Of a stretch of DNA of 64,000 bases, positions 1 through 8,731 are shown in pieces; within the stretch, counting starts at the first letter, position 1, and every line of letters starts with the position of its first letter. The translations under genes were made by a program, and so were the position numbers. This stretch comes from an uncultured bacterium. GTDB taxonomy: Bacteria > Bacteroidota > Rhodothermia > Rhodothermales > UBA10348. Below the pieces are notes generated by a model. The model ran no database searches and was not told where the DNA came from. It saw only the letters and a program-made list of their open reading frames with translations. The stretch spans positions 503,323 through 567,322 of the forward strand of contig CALSQR010000002.1 of the NCBI GenBank assembly GCA_943788505.1, given 5' to 3'.

Positions 1-25
1 AGACTGGCAACCGTAAACGGGCTGC

Positions 26-376
26 TCAGCCTACGCCAATCAATTCCACATCGAATACTAGGGTGGCGTGCGGAGGAATTACATTACCTGCGCCACGAGC
101 TCCGTATCCCATTTCTGATGGAATGGTGAGCCTGCGAAGACCACCGATCTTCATGCCTGCAAATCCCTGATCCCAGCCTTGGATGACCCGGCCACCGCCT
201 AGCTGAAAAGAAAAGGTTTCCCCTCGGTCGACAGAGCTGTCGAACTTAGTTCCTTTCTTGTCAGCAGCGTCAGCGTCGAAGAGCCAGCCTGTGTAGTGCA
301 CCTCAATCATTTTACCAGATACAGCTTCTGCGCCGTCTCCAGTAACGAGGTCGTCAATAATGAGTCCGTTGTCCAT
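26..376 (-). CDS. FKBP-type peptidyl-prolyl cis-trans isomerase (cytoplasmic)
   Basis: A 116-aa single-domain FKBP. It would catalyse cis-trans isomerisation of Xaa-Pro bonds in folding proteins. Visible family hallmarks are VHYTGWL near residue 27, FDSS near 45, [12 protein letters not shown] near 60-71, the IPSEMGYG segment near 86 and the C-terminal strand [10 protein letters not shown]. There is no signal peptide, so it is probably cytoplasmic. It starts 2 nt after the stop of the lipoprotein FKBP upstream, so the two are co-transcribed and look like a tandem duplication. The family assignment is secure; the client proteins are unknown. Confidence 0.93.
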   Translation of the reverse strand: MDNGLIIDDLVTGDGAEAVSGKMIEVHYTGWLFDADAADKKGTKFDSSVDRGETFSFQLGGGRVIQGWDQGFAGMKIGGLRRLTIPSEMGYGARGAGNVIPPHATLVFDVELIGVG

Positions 377-378
377 GA

Positions 379-819
379 TTATTGTATTTCCAGTAGATCG
401 ATTTCGAAAATAAGGTCTGACTTAGCGGGAATGCCCGGACGGGCGGTTTCACCGTACGCGAGGCGATACGGAATCACCAAGACGCGGGTGCCACCGACTT
501 TCATTCCGGGGACGCCTTGATCCCACCCTTGAATAACGCGGCCTTGACCAACGTTGAATGGGAATGGAGTACCGGAGTCTTTAGAAGACTGTAGTCGTTC
601 TCCCCGTCCACCTTCAGCATCTGCGTTATAAAGCCACAGTGTGTAGTGCACAACGGCAATATTGCCTGCTTCTACGATGGGACCGTCACCTTCCACCGTG
701 TCGGTGATGATGAGGTCAGCTACGTAGGATGCCTCTGCCTCTACATTGGAGGAGTCATCGCTGGCGCAGCCAGCGGTGAAGAGAATACCTACCAGCAAAA
801 AAGAAAAAAGCGCTTTCAT
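379..819 (-). CDS. FKBP-type peptidyl-prolyl isomerase, lipoprotein
   Basis: A 146-aa protein with a lipoprotein signal: a short hydrophobic stretch ends in FTAGC, so Cys18 would be lipidated and the protein anchored facing the periplasm. The mature part is an FKBP domain with [27 protein letters not shown] and LAYGE. The usual HYTG is HYTL and the MGYG loop is LAYGE, so the active site is somewhat divergent from its neighbour at 26-376, though GWDQG is kept. It probably assists folding of exported proteins. Confidence 0.92.
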   Translation of the reverse strand: MKALFSFLLVGILFTAGCASDDSSNVEAEASYVADLIITDTVEGDGPIVEAGNIAVVHYTLWLYNADAEGGRGERLQSSKDSGTPFPFNVGQGRVIQGWDQGVPGMKVGGTRVLVIPYRLAYGETARPGIPAKSDLIFEIDLLEIQ

Positions 820-944
820 TTCGGCTTGAGAATGAGTGGGTTTGGAAAGCGCGGGTGTACGTTGGATCGATTGTCATGTTCACGGAATCCAGCAAATCCA
901 ACATGACTTCTCGTAGTGCGTGGATCGGTCAGGGTAGACGAACA

Positions 945-2039
945 TCACTCGGTAGTACTGAAAAAGACTTTTTTGATGCCCACGACTAATACTGGGAGCA
1001 GAAATACAGCCCAATAGGCCCACGTAAGGGTACCGTACCCTTTGGCAATCAGATCTACGATGCCTATCGCATCCGCGAGGAAAATGGCCATAATGAGCAG
1101 GACAGTTGCTACGCCTGCCCGAAGACCGGAAGGCATGTCCTTTCCTTTCTCATGATAGACACCTGCGATGCGCTCGTTAAATCCGTGGATCACTCCGACC
1201 CCCGTTTCGATGAGTGTTCCAAACAGAACGATTTGAAAAACAATGCGCAGCCAGGCCATATCCATGGCTTGCAGCAGATAGTCTACCGGAATGGATTCCT
1301 GCAGTACCTCAGGGTATACACCCAACATCCCGATGAAGACGAAAGATGCAGGAATCATACCGATCATACCGGCAAGAAGCCCTGCGCCCATAGCTTCCTT
1401 TTGTGTGGTGTGGTGGCGCAGAACGAAAAACATGGCAGGAGCTAAGCCAACATTGTAACCAGCATACTTAATACCACTCATAATCCAGCCAGAACCTGCC
1501 GATAAATCCTCAAAATGGCCAAATATCTCCTTTCCAAATGTAACAATAGATGTTACAATAACCACTGCGAAGGTCCCGTATAGGACGACGGACCAAACCG
1601 AAAAGACACGTTCAATCAAGTCGTTTCCGTTGAGTGCCATCCAGCCCACTGCCGCGATCAGAATGATGATTCCCGTAATCTGCGGCCAACCGAGCATCGT
1701 TTCTAGCAACTCACCTGCGGCCGATCCCATAACGGAAATGATCAACACCAGCATGGCCAAATAGATAATCTCAAAAAGCCACCATGCAGGACCCAACAAA
1801 CCTTGCATAAAGGTTCGATAGTCAAACGCCTTAAACCGTCTACCTAACTCGAACGTGAATGCGAGCACGACTGCCATGACTACTGTGGCTACCAGCATTC
1901 CGAGTAGGCCACCAAGCGGCCCTTGGCTCATAAACCATTCTACTAATTCCCTACCGGTTCCGTATCCCCCACCGATGATGATCGATTGAAATACGAAACC
2001 CGGCAAGAGATAGACTCTAAAGAACCGTGAATTGAGCAT
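945..2039 (-). CDS. YkvI-family membrane protein (APC-like transporter)
   Basis: A 364-aa integral membrane protein with about ten hydrophobic segments from residue 10 to the C-terminus. The N-terminal motif IIIGGGYGTGRELVEWF is characteristic of the YkvI group of APC-superfamily-like proteins. The substrate is unknown. It begins 6 nt after the stop of the large Asp-box protein (2046-5246), so the two are probably one transcript. Length and topology fit the family. Nothing in the sequence identifies the substrate or confirms transport activity. Confidence 0.8.
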   Translation of the reverse strand: MLNSRFFRVYLLPGFVFQSIIIGGGYGTGRELVEWFMSQGPLGGLLGMLVATVVMAVVLAFTFELGRRFKAFDYRTFMQGLLGPAWWLFEIIYLAMLVLIISVMGSAAGELLETMLGWPQITGIIILIAAVGWMALNGNDLIERVFSVWSVVLYGTFAVVIVTSIVTFGKEIFGHFEDLSAGSGWIMSGIKYAGYNVGLAPAMFFVLRHHTTQKEAMGAGLLAGMIGMIPASFVFIGMLGVYPEVLQESIPVDYLLQAMDMAWLRIVFQIVLFGTLIETGVGVIHGFNERIAGVYHEKGKDMPSGLRAGVATVLLIMAIFLADAIGIVDLIAKGYGTLTWAYWAVFLLPVLVVGIKKVFFSTTE

Positions 2040-2045
2040 TAAGGC

Positions 2046-5000
2046 CTACTTTTTCTCGATTGGTGCCAGATCGTCAATCCGGAAGGCATCGGAAGCGCGG
2101 ACGCTTTCCATGTAGTTTGCCCATTCGGTGGCAATGAACGCATTGACTTGCCCGAGCATGTCTTCGAGGGCAAGCCGTCCGGCAGACATCGACCAGTCCT
2201 CGGGCGTATTTGGCGTCCGATCTGAAGAGAGTAGATACCGCCCGGCGCCGCTAATTTTGTTGCTGATGGTTGATGGCGGACGATAGATTCCCTGCTTGCC
2301 TTGTTCGCCGAAGTACATGTCCTGAAACGCATCAAGCGAGTCTGTGACAACTTTACCCTGCTTTTTCAACTCGTTGGCCTCGTCATCGTCGCGCTCGCCT
2401 AGATTGCTGTTCACGCGGGAAACGAGATCTTTGGCCTCTCGCACGCGATCCATCATGGAGGCAGCCGTTTCTACCATAGACTCGTACTCGCGATACAGTG
2501 CATGACGAGCCCTAAGGGCATTCATGTCCTTTTCGTAGCGCGGATCCGGTTCGACTGCAATAGTTGTCATTGTCGTGTCCGCTCCATAGATGACACGAAC
2601 GCCGTATGTCCCCGGCAACACCTGCGGACCGCTAGGTTCCGAGGCATTCGGACATGGAGCTATTCGGCTGGGACCGCGCACACCTTTGCGATTCATTGAC
2701 CAGATGGCCCGGTTCATTCCCTCTTTCGCTGGACCATTGAACGTTCGAATCACTTCGTCCCCTTCCATAATTTCGATGGTCACCTTATCGGGTGCTTTCG
2801 CTGTCGAGCTCGCATCAGCGTCTTCATCTGATGAACCAACCGACGTCCAAGCTTCCGGATCAATGGAGTATGTGATGCGCGCCCCTCCCGGACGGTTCTC
2901 ACCGGCAAAAATTGCATCGGCGCGAAATCGGGTGCCGGCTGCTTGAATGTTCGAGGCCTGGTAGGCTGTTGGTGTCGGATATACATGAACCGCTTTCTCG
3001 AGGAGAGACACCCCTTCCCGGGCGAGTTCTCGAAGCGGACGGATATCATCGAGCACCCATGCGCTGCGCCCGAACGTGCCGATCACCAGATCAGCCTCGC
3101 GTTCTTGAATCGCTAGGTCCATCGTGGAGGCCGTTGGATACCCAGCCGTCCATTTCGTCCAGTTGCTGCCTTCATCGACCGAGACGTATAGCCCGAACTC
3201 CGTACCAATAAACATCAACCGTGGTTCGACGGGATCCTGAATGAATGAGAGTACGAATCCATAGACATCATTCGAATTGACCATTCGCTCCCACGAACGC
3301 CCCCAGTCACGCGTCCGATAGACGTAGGGCTCCCAATTGTTCTGGCGATGATCATCGATGACGACCACGGCTTCGGCCGCGTTATAAGTAGAGGCTTTAA
3401 TCTGGGTCACCCACGATTTTTCGGCTACCTCTGGCAATCGAGAGCCAACATTGGTCCACGAGCCGCCGCCATCCCGGCTCAGCTGAACGTTGCCATCATC
3501 CGTACCAGCCCACAGAATGCCCTCTTCAACGGGGCTTACAGCAATCGACACAATAGTGGTGTGATTTTCGGCTTGGGTGGCGTCGTAGGTGAGTCCGCCT
3601 GAAATCTCTTGTTTCTGCTTCTCAGGGTCATTCGTTGTCAGATCCGGGGAAATCACATCCCAGCTCTGTCCTTTGTTCTCTGATTTGTGCACGAATTGCG
3701 ATCCGTAATAGATCGTGTTGTTATCGAACGGGTCTTGAGCGAATGCCGAATTCCAGTTGAAGCGAAGGAAGACATTTGGATCCGGATGAAGTGGCTTGAT
3801 GAATGAACTATTGCCTGTTTCCTTGTCATACCGGCTAAGGCTGCCACCCTGACTCATCGCATAGCCGAAGCGTGCATCGTCCGGGTCGGGAGACACATCA
3901 AATCCGTCACCAAAGGCTACTTCTTGCCAAAGGTGATTGCGGATGCCGCCAGACTTCCATGCGTAGGCTGGTCCCACCCAAGACCCGTTGTCCTGCATAC
4001 CGCCCATCACGTTGTACGGAAGTTCGTTGTCTACATTAATGTGGTAAAACTGGGCTACCGGAAGGTTTTCAACGAATCGCCAGGTCTTACCCTTGTCTCT
4101 TGTGATGGACATACCACCATCATTTCCTTCGATAATGAAATCAGGATCGTCGGCCGAGACCCAAAATGCGTGGTGGTCTGGGTGCACACCGTTTGCTGAG
4201 TAACCGGGCTGCCACTGATCGAATGATTTTCCGCCGTCTTCCGAGGCGTAGATGTACGTCTCGATCTTATAGAGCCGGTTTTCGTTTTCAGGGTCCGTGT
4301 AGATGTCAGCATAGTAGAACGGTCGGCCATTCACCCCGTTTTCCTCGTTTACCAGACGCCACGAATCGCCGCCGTTATCAGAGCGATAGAGTCCGTTTTT
4401 CTTTGCCTCTACGAGCGCATACACCACGTTGGATTCATTGTGCGCAAAAGCCAAGCCCATACGGCCCAACTCGCCTTCGGGAAGACCGTCTTCATGCGTG
4501 ATCTCTGTCCAATTTAGACCACCATCCCACGTCTCGTATAGTCCGGACCCTTCACCACCTGAATAGAAAAACCAAGGCCAGCGACGAAACTCCCACATGG
4601 CAGCCAATATGTGATCTGGATTCGAGGGGTCCGCAACCATGTCCCCAATTCCGGTCTTAGGATTCACATACAGCACCTTTTCAAGTGTCTTTCCGCCATC
4701 CGTAGTGCGGAAAACACCGCGCTGCTCTGTCTCCCCCCAAGCGGGTCCTTGCACGCCTATCAAGGCGACATCAGGGTTGGTCGGGTCGAGCACGATACGG
4801 TGGATATTTCGGGACTCTTCCAGCCCCAGATGAGCCCAGGTTCGTCCCCCATCAATAGATCGATACAGACCATTGCCTGCCGATTGGCTATTGCGCGGAT
4901 TGCCTTCGCCCGCTCCGACCCAAATAATGTCCGGATTAGGTTGGTAGATAGCTACGGCGCCAATCGAGTGCGCTGGCTCTTCGTCAAAAATGGGTGTCCA

Positions 5001-5246
5001 GTCGATACCGCCTGATGTGGACTTCCATACACCACCTGAAGCCGTTCCGATATAGATCACATCTGGGTCAGCATGTACGGCATCAATCGCCGTCACCCGA
5101 CCACTCATACCAGCTGGTCCGATGCTACGAGGTTGCATGGCATCGAAAAAATCCATGTCTAATTGCTGGGCCGAAAGCAGGGCCGGAGAAATAATCAGGA
5201 AAAAGGCAGCCAAAATGGCGACGCGAAAGCGTAGAAATGCTAGCAT
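2046..5246 (-). CDS. Secreted Asp-box (sortilin/VPS10-like) beta-propeller protein
   Basis: A 1066-aa exported protein. Residues 1-26 are a signal peptide ending LLSAQQ. About eleven Asp-box (BNR-like) turns of the form S/T-x-D-G-G-x-x-W follow, for example SIDGGRTW, TWDGGLNW, SDNGGDSW, SRDGGGSW and SVDEGSNW, spread from about residue 75 to 700, as in sortilin-type ten-bladed propellers. The C-terminal 350 residues contain beta-rich segments and a helical stretch near 930-990. Such proteins are often labelled glycosyl hydrolases, but no catalytic residues can be assigned here. It lies in a minus-strand run between the Gfo/Idh oxidoreductase and the YkvI transporter. Confidence 0.88.
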   Translation of the reverse strand: MLAFLRFRVAILAAFFLIISPALLSAQQLDMDFFDAMQPRSIGPAGMSGRVTAIDAVHADPDVIYIGTASGGVWKSTSGGIDWTPIFDEEPAHSIGAVAIYQPNPDIIWVGAGEGNPRNSQSAGNGLYRSIDGGRTWAHLGLEESRNIHRIVLDPTNPDVALIGVQGPAWGETEQRGVFRTTDGGKTLEKVLYVNPKTGIGDMVADPSNPDHILAAMWEFRRWPWFFYSGGEGSGLYETWDGGLNWTEITHEDGLPEGELGRMGLAFAHNESNVVYALVEAKKNGLYRSDNGGDSWRLVNEENGVNGRPFYYADIYTDPENENRLYKIETYIYASEDGGKSFDQWQPGYSANGVHPDHHAFWVSADDPDFIIEGNDGGMSITRDKGKTWRFVENLPVAQFYHINVDNELPYNVMGGMQDNGSWVGPAYAWKSGGIRNHLWQEVAFGDGFDVSPDPDDARFGYAMSQGGSLSRYDKETGNSSFIKPLHPDPNVFLRFNWNSAFAQDPFDNNTIYYGSQFVHKSENKGQSWDVISPDLTTNDPEKQKQEISGGLTYDATQAENHTTIVSIAVSPVEEGILWAGTDDGNVQLSRDGGGSWTNVGSRLPEVAEKSWVTQIKASTYNAAEAVVVIDDHRQNNWEPYVYRTRDWGRSWERMVNSNDVYGFVLSFIQDPVEPRLMFIGTEFGLYVSVDEGSNWTKWTAGYPTASTMDLAIQEREADLVIGTFGRSAWVLDDIRPLRELAREGVSLLEKAVHVYPTPTAYQASNIQAAGTRFRADAIFAGENRPGGARITYSIDPEAWTSVGSSDEDADASSTAKAPDKVTIEIMEGDEVIRTFNGPAKEGMNRAIWSMNRKGVRGPSRIAPCPNASEPSGPQVLPGTYGVRVIYGADTTMTTIAVEPDPRYEKDMNALRARHALYREYESMVETAASMMDRVREAKDLVSRVNSNLGERDDDEANELKKQGKVVTDSLDAFQDMYFGEQGKQGIYRPPSTISNKISGAGRYLLSSDRTPNTPEDWSMSAGRLALEDMLGQVNAFIATEWANYMESVRASDAFRIDDLAPIEKK

Positions 5247-5355
5247 GGGACCCGAAGAATTGGAAAAAAATTATACCCTTCCAACATACGGCCCAAAACG
5301 GAATCTACCTGCTTTCAAGAGGCACGCAAGGCATCACTTGCTTTCAGCCGCTCGC

Positions 5356-6609
5356 CTATTTCGCGTTTGGGTTCCACTCTCCACGCGCCACAGCCGGAAT
5401 GAATGACTCCAGATTATCTGGCTTCCACATTACACGGCACCCCGATTCGGCGCTCATGTACGCCGCCATCAATAGCTCTGTAACCTCCAGACCATCGTGG
5501 AAATTTTCAGCCGGCTGCTTGCCTTCCAAAAAGCAGCGGATCATGTACCTATTTTCGTCTTCGTAGCCATATTCAGCGGCTTCGTTGCCAACAAAGGGCA
5601 TATCTCCAGATTCCGCATTCTGTTTTTCTACTAGGTCTTCCCCAGCTGACCCGGTCACGTTGCGGCTCAGAAATACCGTACCTCCTGCATCGAGAGAGTT
5701 CACCCGCAGGGAGTACTCAGGACCCAGAAGTTCGGAAGAGAGTCGCAGGCCTGGACCAACATAGCTCCAGCTTGTCGTGACCTCTGCGATCAGTGGATGG
5801 CCTTGATCGTCAATATATTCGATGGTCGCACGGGCGAAGTCTTCTGCTGGTTTGCGGGTGTAATCTATCTGAGTCCCAAACCGCTTCCGAAGCAATTCTG
5901 CATATTCAGGGCGGCTCCATTTGAGTGAAGCAATCTGACAGTTGATAGACACTGGGGTGATCGAATCCCTTGAGGCACCCGGTCGTGTCAGTAGGAATCG
6001 AGCCACTTCAACGCTGTGGCACATCATGTCGTTGAGTACCCCTCCCCCTTGCTGCTCTCCATTCCAAAACCAAGGAGCGTGAGGTCCAGAATGTTCTTCA
6101 GCAGCACGCGCTAAGTAAGGCCTGCCGCTGAGTGCTGCTCCCCTTTTCCAAGCGATGTCCCGGCCTCGAACGAGGCTCGGTGAAAAAACTTGATCCTCGA
6201 GATATCCGTGCAAAAGATCGGTTTGCTCGATCAACTCAACAACACGTCGGGCCTCTGCCACATTTCTCGCCAGTGGCTTCTCACATGCGATGCCAACGAG
6301 TTCTCCGACGCCTCGCTTGAGAGCGTCAACGATCTCCTCCATGTTCTCGACCCGCTTATGATTCGGGCCACAAATCCAAAGACAATCAATGGCTGGATCT
6401 GCAATCATATCGGTGATTGAGCCATATGCCTTTGCCTCCCCGACATTGAGCGACCGGGCATAGGCAGCGGCTTCTTCAGCATTGCCCGTATTCGGACTCC
6501 AGACACCGAGAATGTCAGAATCCCGGACCGCTTTCCAGGACAAGATGTGGAATTTGGTAATGAATCCGCTTCCGATGAAGCCGACTCCTAGTCGTTTTTT
6601 GGTGCTCAT
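5356..6609 (-). CDS. Gfo/Idh/MocA-family oxidoreductase
   Basis: A 417-aa NAD(P)-dependent oxidoreductase. The N-terminal Rossmann fold shows GVGFIGSGFITKFHI, and the family's EKP motif is present as CEKPLARN near residue 120. These enzymes act on sugars, inositols or related polyols; the substrate cannot be read from sequence. The frame is open a further 96 nt upstream, but ATG at 6609 (MSTKKRLG) places the Rossmann motif at the expected distance from the N-terminus. There is no signal peptide from this start. About 110 nt separate it from the downstream Asp-box gene. Confidence 0.9.
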   Translation of the reverse strand: MSTKKRLGVGFIGSGFITKFHILSWKAVRDSDILGVWSPNTGNAEEAAAYARSLNVGEAKAYGSITDMIADPAIDCLWICGPNHKRVENMEEIVDALKRGVGELVGIACEKPLARNVAEARRVVELIEQTDLLHGYLEDQVFSPSLVRGRDIAWKRGAALSGRPYLARAAEEHSGPHAPWFWNGEQQGGGVLNDMMCHSVEVARFLLTRPGASRDSITPVSINCQIASLKWSRPEYAELLRKRFGTQIDYTRKPAEDFARATIEYIDDQGHPLIAEVTTSWSYVGPGLRLSSELLGPEYSLRVNSLDAGGTVFLSRNVTGSAGEDLVEKQNAESGDMPFVGNEAAEYGYEDENRYMIRCFLEGKQPAENFHDGLEVTELLMAAYMSAESGCRVMWKPDNLESFIPAVARGEWNPNAK

Positions 6610-6972
6610 GAACTCGATTCGGACTGAGGTTTGCGCGACGAAGATAGCTATGTAGAGTGCGGATGTGCGAGAAAAATCGACATACCCCGCCACCAAGTTG
6701 CACAAAACCCCCAGATAACCCGAGGGGCCGGCGCGTTGCGCGCGTCGGCCCCATCAGCACCAAGCAGACTCTTTATCGGTCATCAGAAACCTCGGCCTTG
6801 TGGAATCGAGTCCTGGGGCCGCCCCAGAATGGGAAGAATCTGCTCTTTTGTGATTCCTGATATATCGTACGACTTTCAATGCCCCTAGTTTACAGGGCGA
6901 ATGCCGATGATGCGGTAGGATAGATCCTTACATCCATGGGCCCGATGACTAGCAAAGCCCAGGCTTTAGACC
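6610..6972. other. Intergenic region with an inverted repeat, no gene seen
   Basis: No convincing ORF is visible on either strand between the divergently spaced ends of the two minus-strand genes. The stretch holds a GC-rich hairpin at 6724-6752 (GGGGCCG and GCGCG pairing with CGCGC and CGGCCCC around TTG) and a short one near 6814 (CTGGGG-CCG-CCCCAG). Neither is followed by a T-run, so they are not classical terminators. The region presumably contains the Gfo/Idh promoter. Confidence 0.5.
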
Positions 6973-8259
6973 CTAATAATTATAGCCGAATCGTGGGTTA
7001 ACCACGTTGTTGTAGATCGATCCAAACCGGTACGAAAACCCAAGACTAACTTCGTATTCGAAACTGGTTGGGAGGTTTTTGTTACCCAAAAGCACGTCTT
7101 CGTCGCTGGACTGCTGTGCAGGCAACCAGATCTGATCGTGGACGGATGACAGCTCTACATCCGTAGTGAGAGAAAGGCCTCGAGCCACGCGAATGTCAAA
7201 TTCTGTCCTGAACCTAATGTTGTACAGATCGAACAAGGATTCCTCAAAGTCTGTCACATAGGATTCCAATGATATGCTGGCCCGTGCCGAACCCCAGGGC
7301 TGACGGAAATTGGAGAAAATCATCAACTGGTTTTGCACCAGTACTTGATCCATTTTGTTGTAGACCGTCAACTCTTCGTACTGATTGCGACGAATGTTGA
7401 CTTCATAACGAGCCCGAAAATCCCGAGTAGAGGTCTGTGAGTACGGAAAAAATGCAAACTCTACAGTCGGGGAAATCGACATAGAGAGATCCGTGTTGTT
7501 TGACGAAGATGTATTCGAGTAAGTGGTCATACCCGCCGACCAATGTGCTCCGAGGCTTTTGATCAATTGGCCATAAACATTGCCGTTCCGGTTAATTGAA
7601 CGGACTGTACCCGAGGATAAATCGAATTCATTCTCCTCATAGTCGAAGCGCCCTGAGAGACCAAACTTCCACTCTTCCGTTACGCGGTCTGCTGATACGC
7701 GAGTTTCAACCTGCGTTTGGCGCTCGGCTTCTTGCCCTTCCATCGATCCGGTCATACGAACATTGAATACCCAAAAATTCCATGGGTCGTCGATAATCTC
7801 TTCAGTTTCCGGAAGAGATGATTGCTCCACTACAGGGACCGTTATCTGAATTCGCTGGCCTACTTCTGTCGTTAACAGAAAGCGTACGAGCCCTCGAGCA
7901 ATGGCTTCGGTCAATCCTGCTCGCCGCTCTGCATCTGTATCAGTTGAAGACGTCGCATACATCATTTCCTCGACCATCGATGACAATGCTCCCTGCCCGA
8001 GAAACTTGAGCTCGTAATTGCGTCCGCCTGACCCGGTACCTTGATTGGTAATCAAAACGTGTACATCCGATCCAACACGATCCCTGACATAGTTCACATA
8101 GGGAATAGTCCGTCGCACATAGTCGAAATCACACGATCGGCCGCAATCCAGAAACACATTGAGTGTTTCTGGGACGTCATCTTGGGCACGAGCTGGCATG
8201 ACCACAAGAAAGGTGCACACAATCAGTAGAAAAAACTGACCTGAATTACTGCTAAACAT
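6973..8259 (-). CDS. Outer-membrane beta-barrel protein, uncharacterised
   Basis: A 428-aa exported protein with a signal peptide (residues 1-25, ending ARAQ). The N-terminal 150 residues form a soluble-looking domain starting LNVFLDCGRSCDFDYVRR, with two cysteines four apart that could pair in the periplasm. From about residue 180 the sequence alternates polar and aromatic residues in amphipathic strands, and it ends in GYNY, as expected of a beta-barrel terminal strand. Function is unknown. The gene is preceded by a leader with an intrinsic terminator about 40 nt before the start codon and an alternative pairing (8300-8458), suggesting regulated read-through. Confidence 0.75.
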   Translation of the reverse strand: MFSSNSGQFFLLIVCTFLVVMPARAQDDVPETLNVFLDCGRSCDFDYVRRTIPYVNYVRDRVGSDVHVLITNQGTGSGGRNYELKFLGQGALSSMVEEMMYATSSTDTDAERRAGLTEAIARGLVRFLLTTEVGQRIQITVPVVEQSSLPETEEIIDDPWNFWVFNVRMTGSMEGQEAERQTQVETRVSADRVTEEWKFGLSGRFDYEENEFDLSSGTVRSINRNGNVYGQLIKSLGAHWSAGMTTYSNTSSSNNTDLSMSISPTVEFAFFPYSQTSTRDFRARYEVNIRRNQYEELTVYNKMDQVLVQNQLMIFSNFRQPWGSARASISLESYVTDFEESLFDLYNIRFRTEFDIRVARGLSLTTDVELSSVHDQIWLPAQQSSDEDVLLGNKNLPTSFEYEVSLGFSYRFGSIYNNVVNPRFGYNY

Positions 8260-8299
8260 CGTATATCGGAATTAGTGGGTGCGAAAACCTTTTTCGCAC

Positions 8300-8338
8300 A
8301 AAAAAAGGAGAGCCCGACCTTACAGGGTCGAGCTCTCC
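8300..8338 (-). terminator. Intrinsic terminator or attenuator in the leader of the barrel gene
   Basis: Read on the minus strand, a 13-bp stem (GGAGAGC-T-CGACC with GGTCG-G-GCTCTCC, one U-G wobble in RNA) and a 6-nt loop at 8307-8338 are followed by seven U (8300-8306). It lies 40 nt upstream of the barrel gene start and no protein gene on that strand lies immediately upstream, so it either attenuates the barrel gene or ends a small RNA. Confidence 0.8.
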
Positions 8339-8391
8339 TCAGGACAAACCGCCTTGAGACAAATCCCGGATGAATCAGTATCCGTCTCGGT

Positions 8392-8406
8392 AGAGTTATC
8401 GACCCT
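8392..8406 (-). promoter_or_regulatory. Putative anti-terminator arm
   Basis: On the minus strand AGGGTCGA-taa-CTCT at this position is complementary to the 5' arm of the terminator (AGAG-c-TCGACCCT, + coordinates 8324-8336): eight plus four base pairs separated by a small bulge. Pairing here would prevent the terminator stem from forming. Between the two arms the RNA can form a hairpin with GAGAC/GTCTC and GGAT/ATCC. This is the geometry of a transcription attenuator or riboswitch. The ligand or sensing mechanism is unknown. Confidence 0.45.
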
Positions 8407-8458
8407 CTTTCGGGCACCTTAAATCAAATCGAAGAACGTTCGAGATCACATCTTGCAT
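8396..8458 (-). CDS. Possible 20-codon leader peptide
   Basis: An ATG-initiated ORF of 20 codons (begins MQDVISNV, ends PKEGR) stops with a TAA lying inside the putative anti-terminator arm. A ribosome ending here would cover that arm and favour the terminator. The last seven codons include AGG and CGA arginine codons. There is no good Shine-Dalgarno sequence, and an ORF of this length can occur by chance, so it is proposed only because of where its stop codon falls. Confidence 0.2.
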   Translation of the reverse strand: MQDVISNVLRFDLRCPKEGR

Positions 8459-8731
8459 TTTACTGGTGATCCGTCGCGCTTTTGGACGCTTGATAGAGCC
8501 GCATTATTCCCTCTTCAATTGCATTCACATGATTTGCACAGTGGGCACCTTGGTCACTAGTTGAGCTGGTACAAATACCCCAAGTTTCTCTCTATCAATC
8601 TTCTCGGATTGGACCGGTAAATACGAAGTGACTCAGCAGAAGGCTTCAAACCTCCTTGCGGAATCTGCGTATGAGGCATACCTCCCTCTAAACAAGCCCG
8701 TTCCAATCTGCCCGCTTACCCGGGAATCCCT
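8459..8731. other. Divergent intergenic region, no gene seen
   Basis: This stretch separates the minus-strand leader (8300-8458) from the plus-strand gene at 8732. It should carry promoters for both directions, but I cannot assign -35/-10 elements with confidence and see no further ORF or RNA gene in it. Confidence 0.4.

Noticed and set aside
6724-6752. Terminator for the Gfo/Idh or barrel gene
   Set aside because: Strong hairpin, but no T-run on either strand and its position, upstream of the Gfo/Idh start, does not suit a simple terminator.
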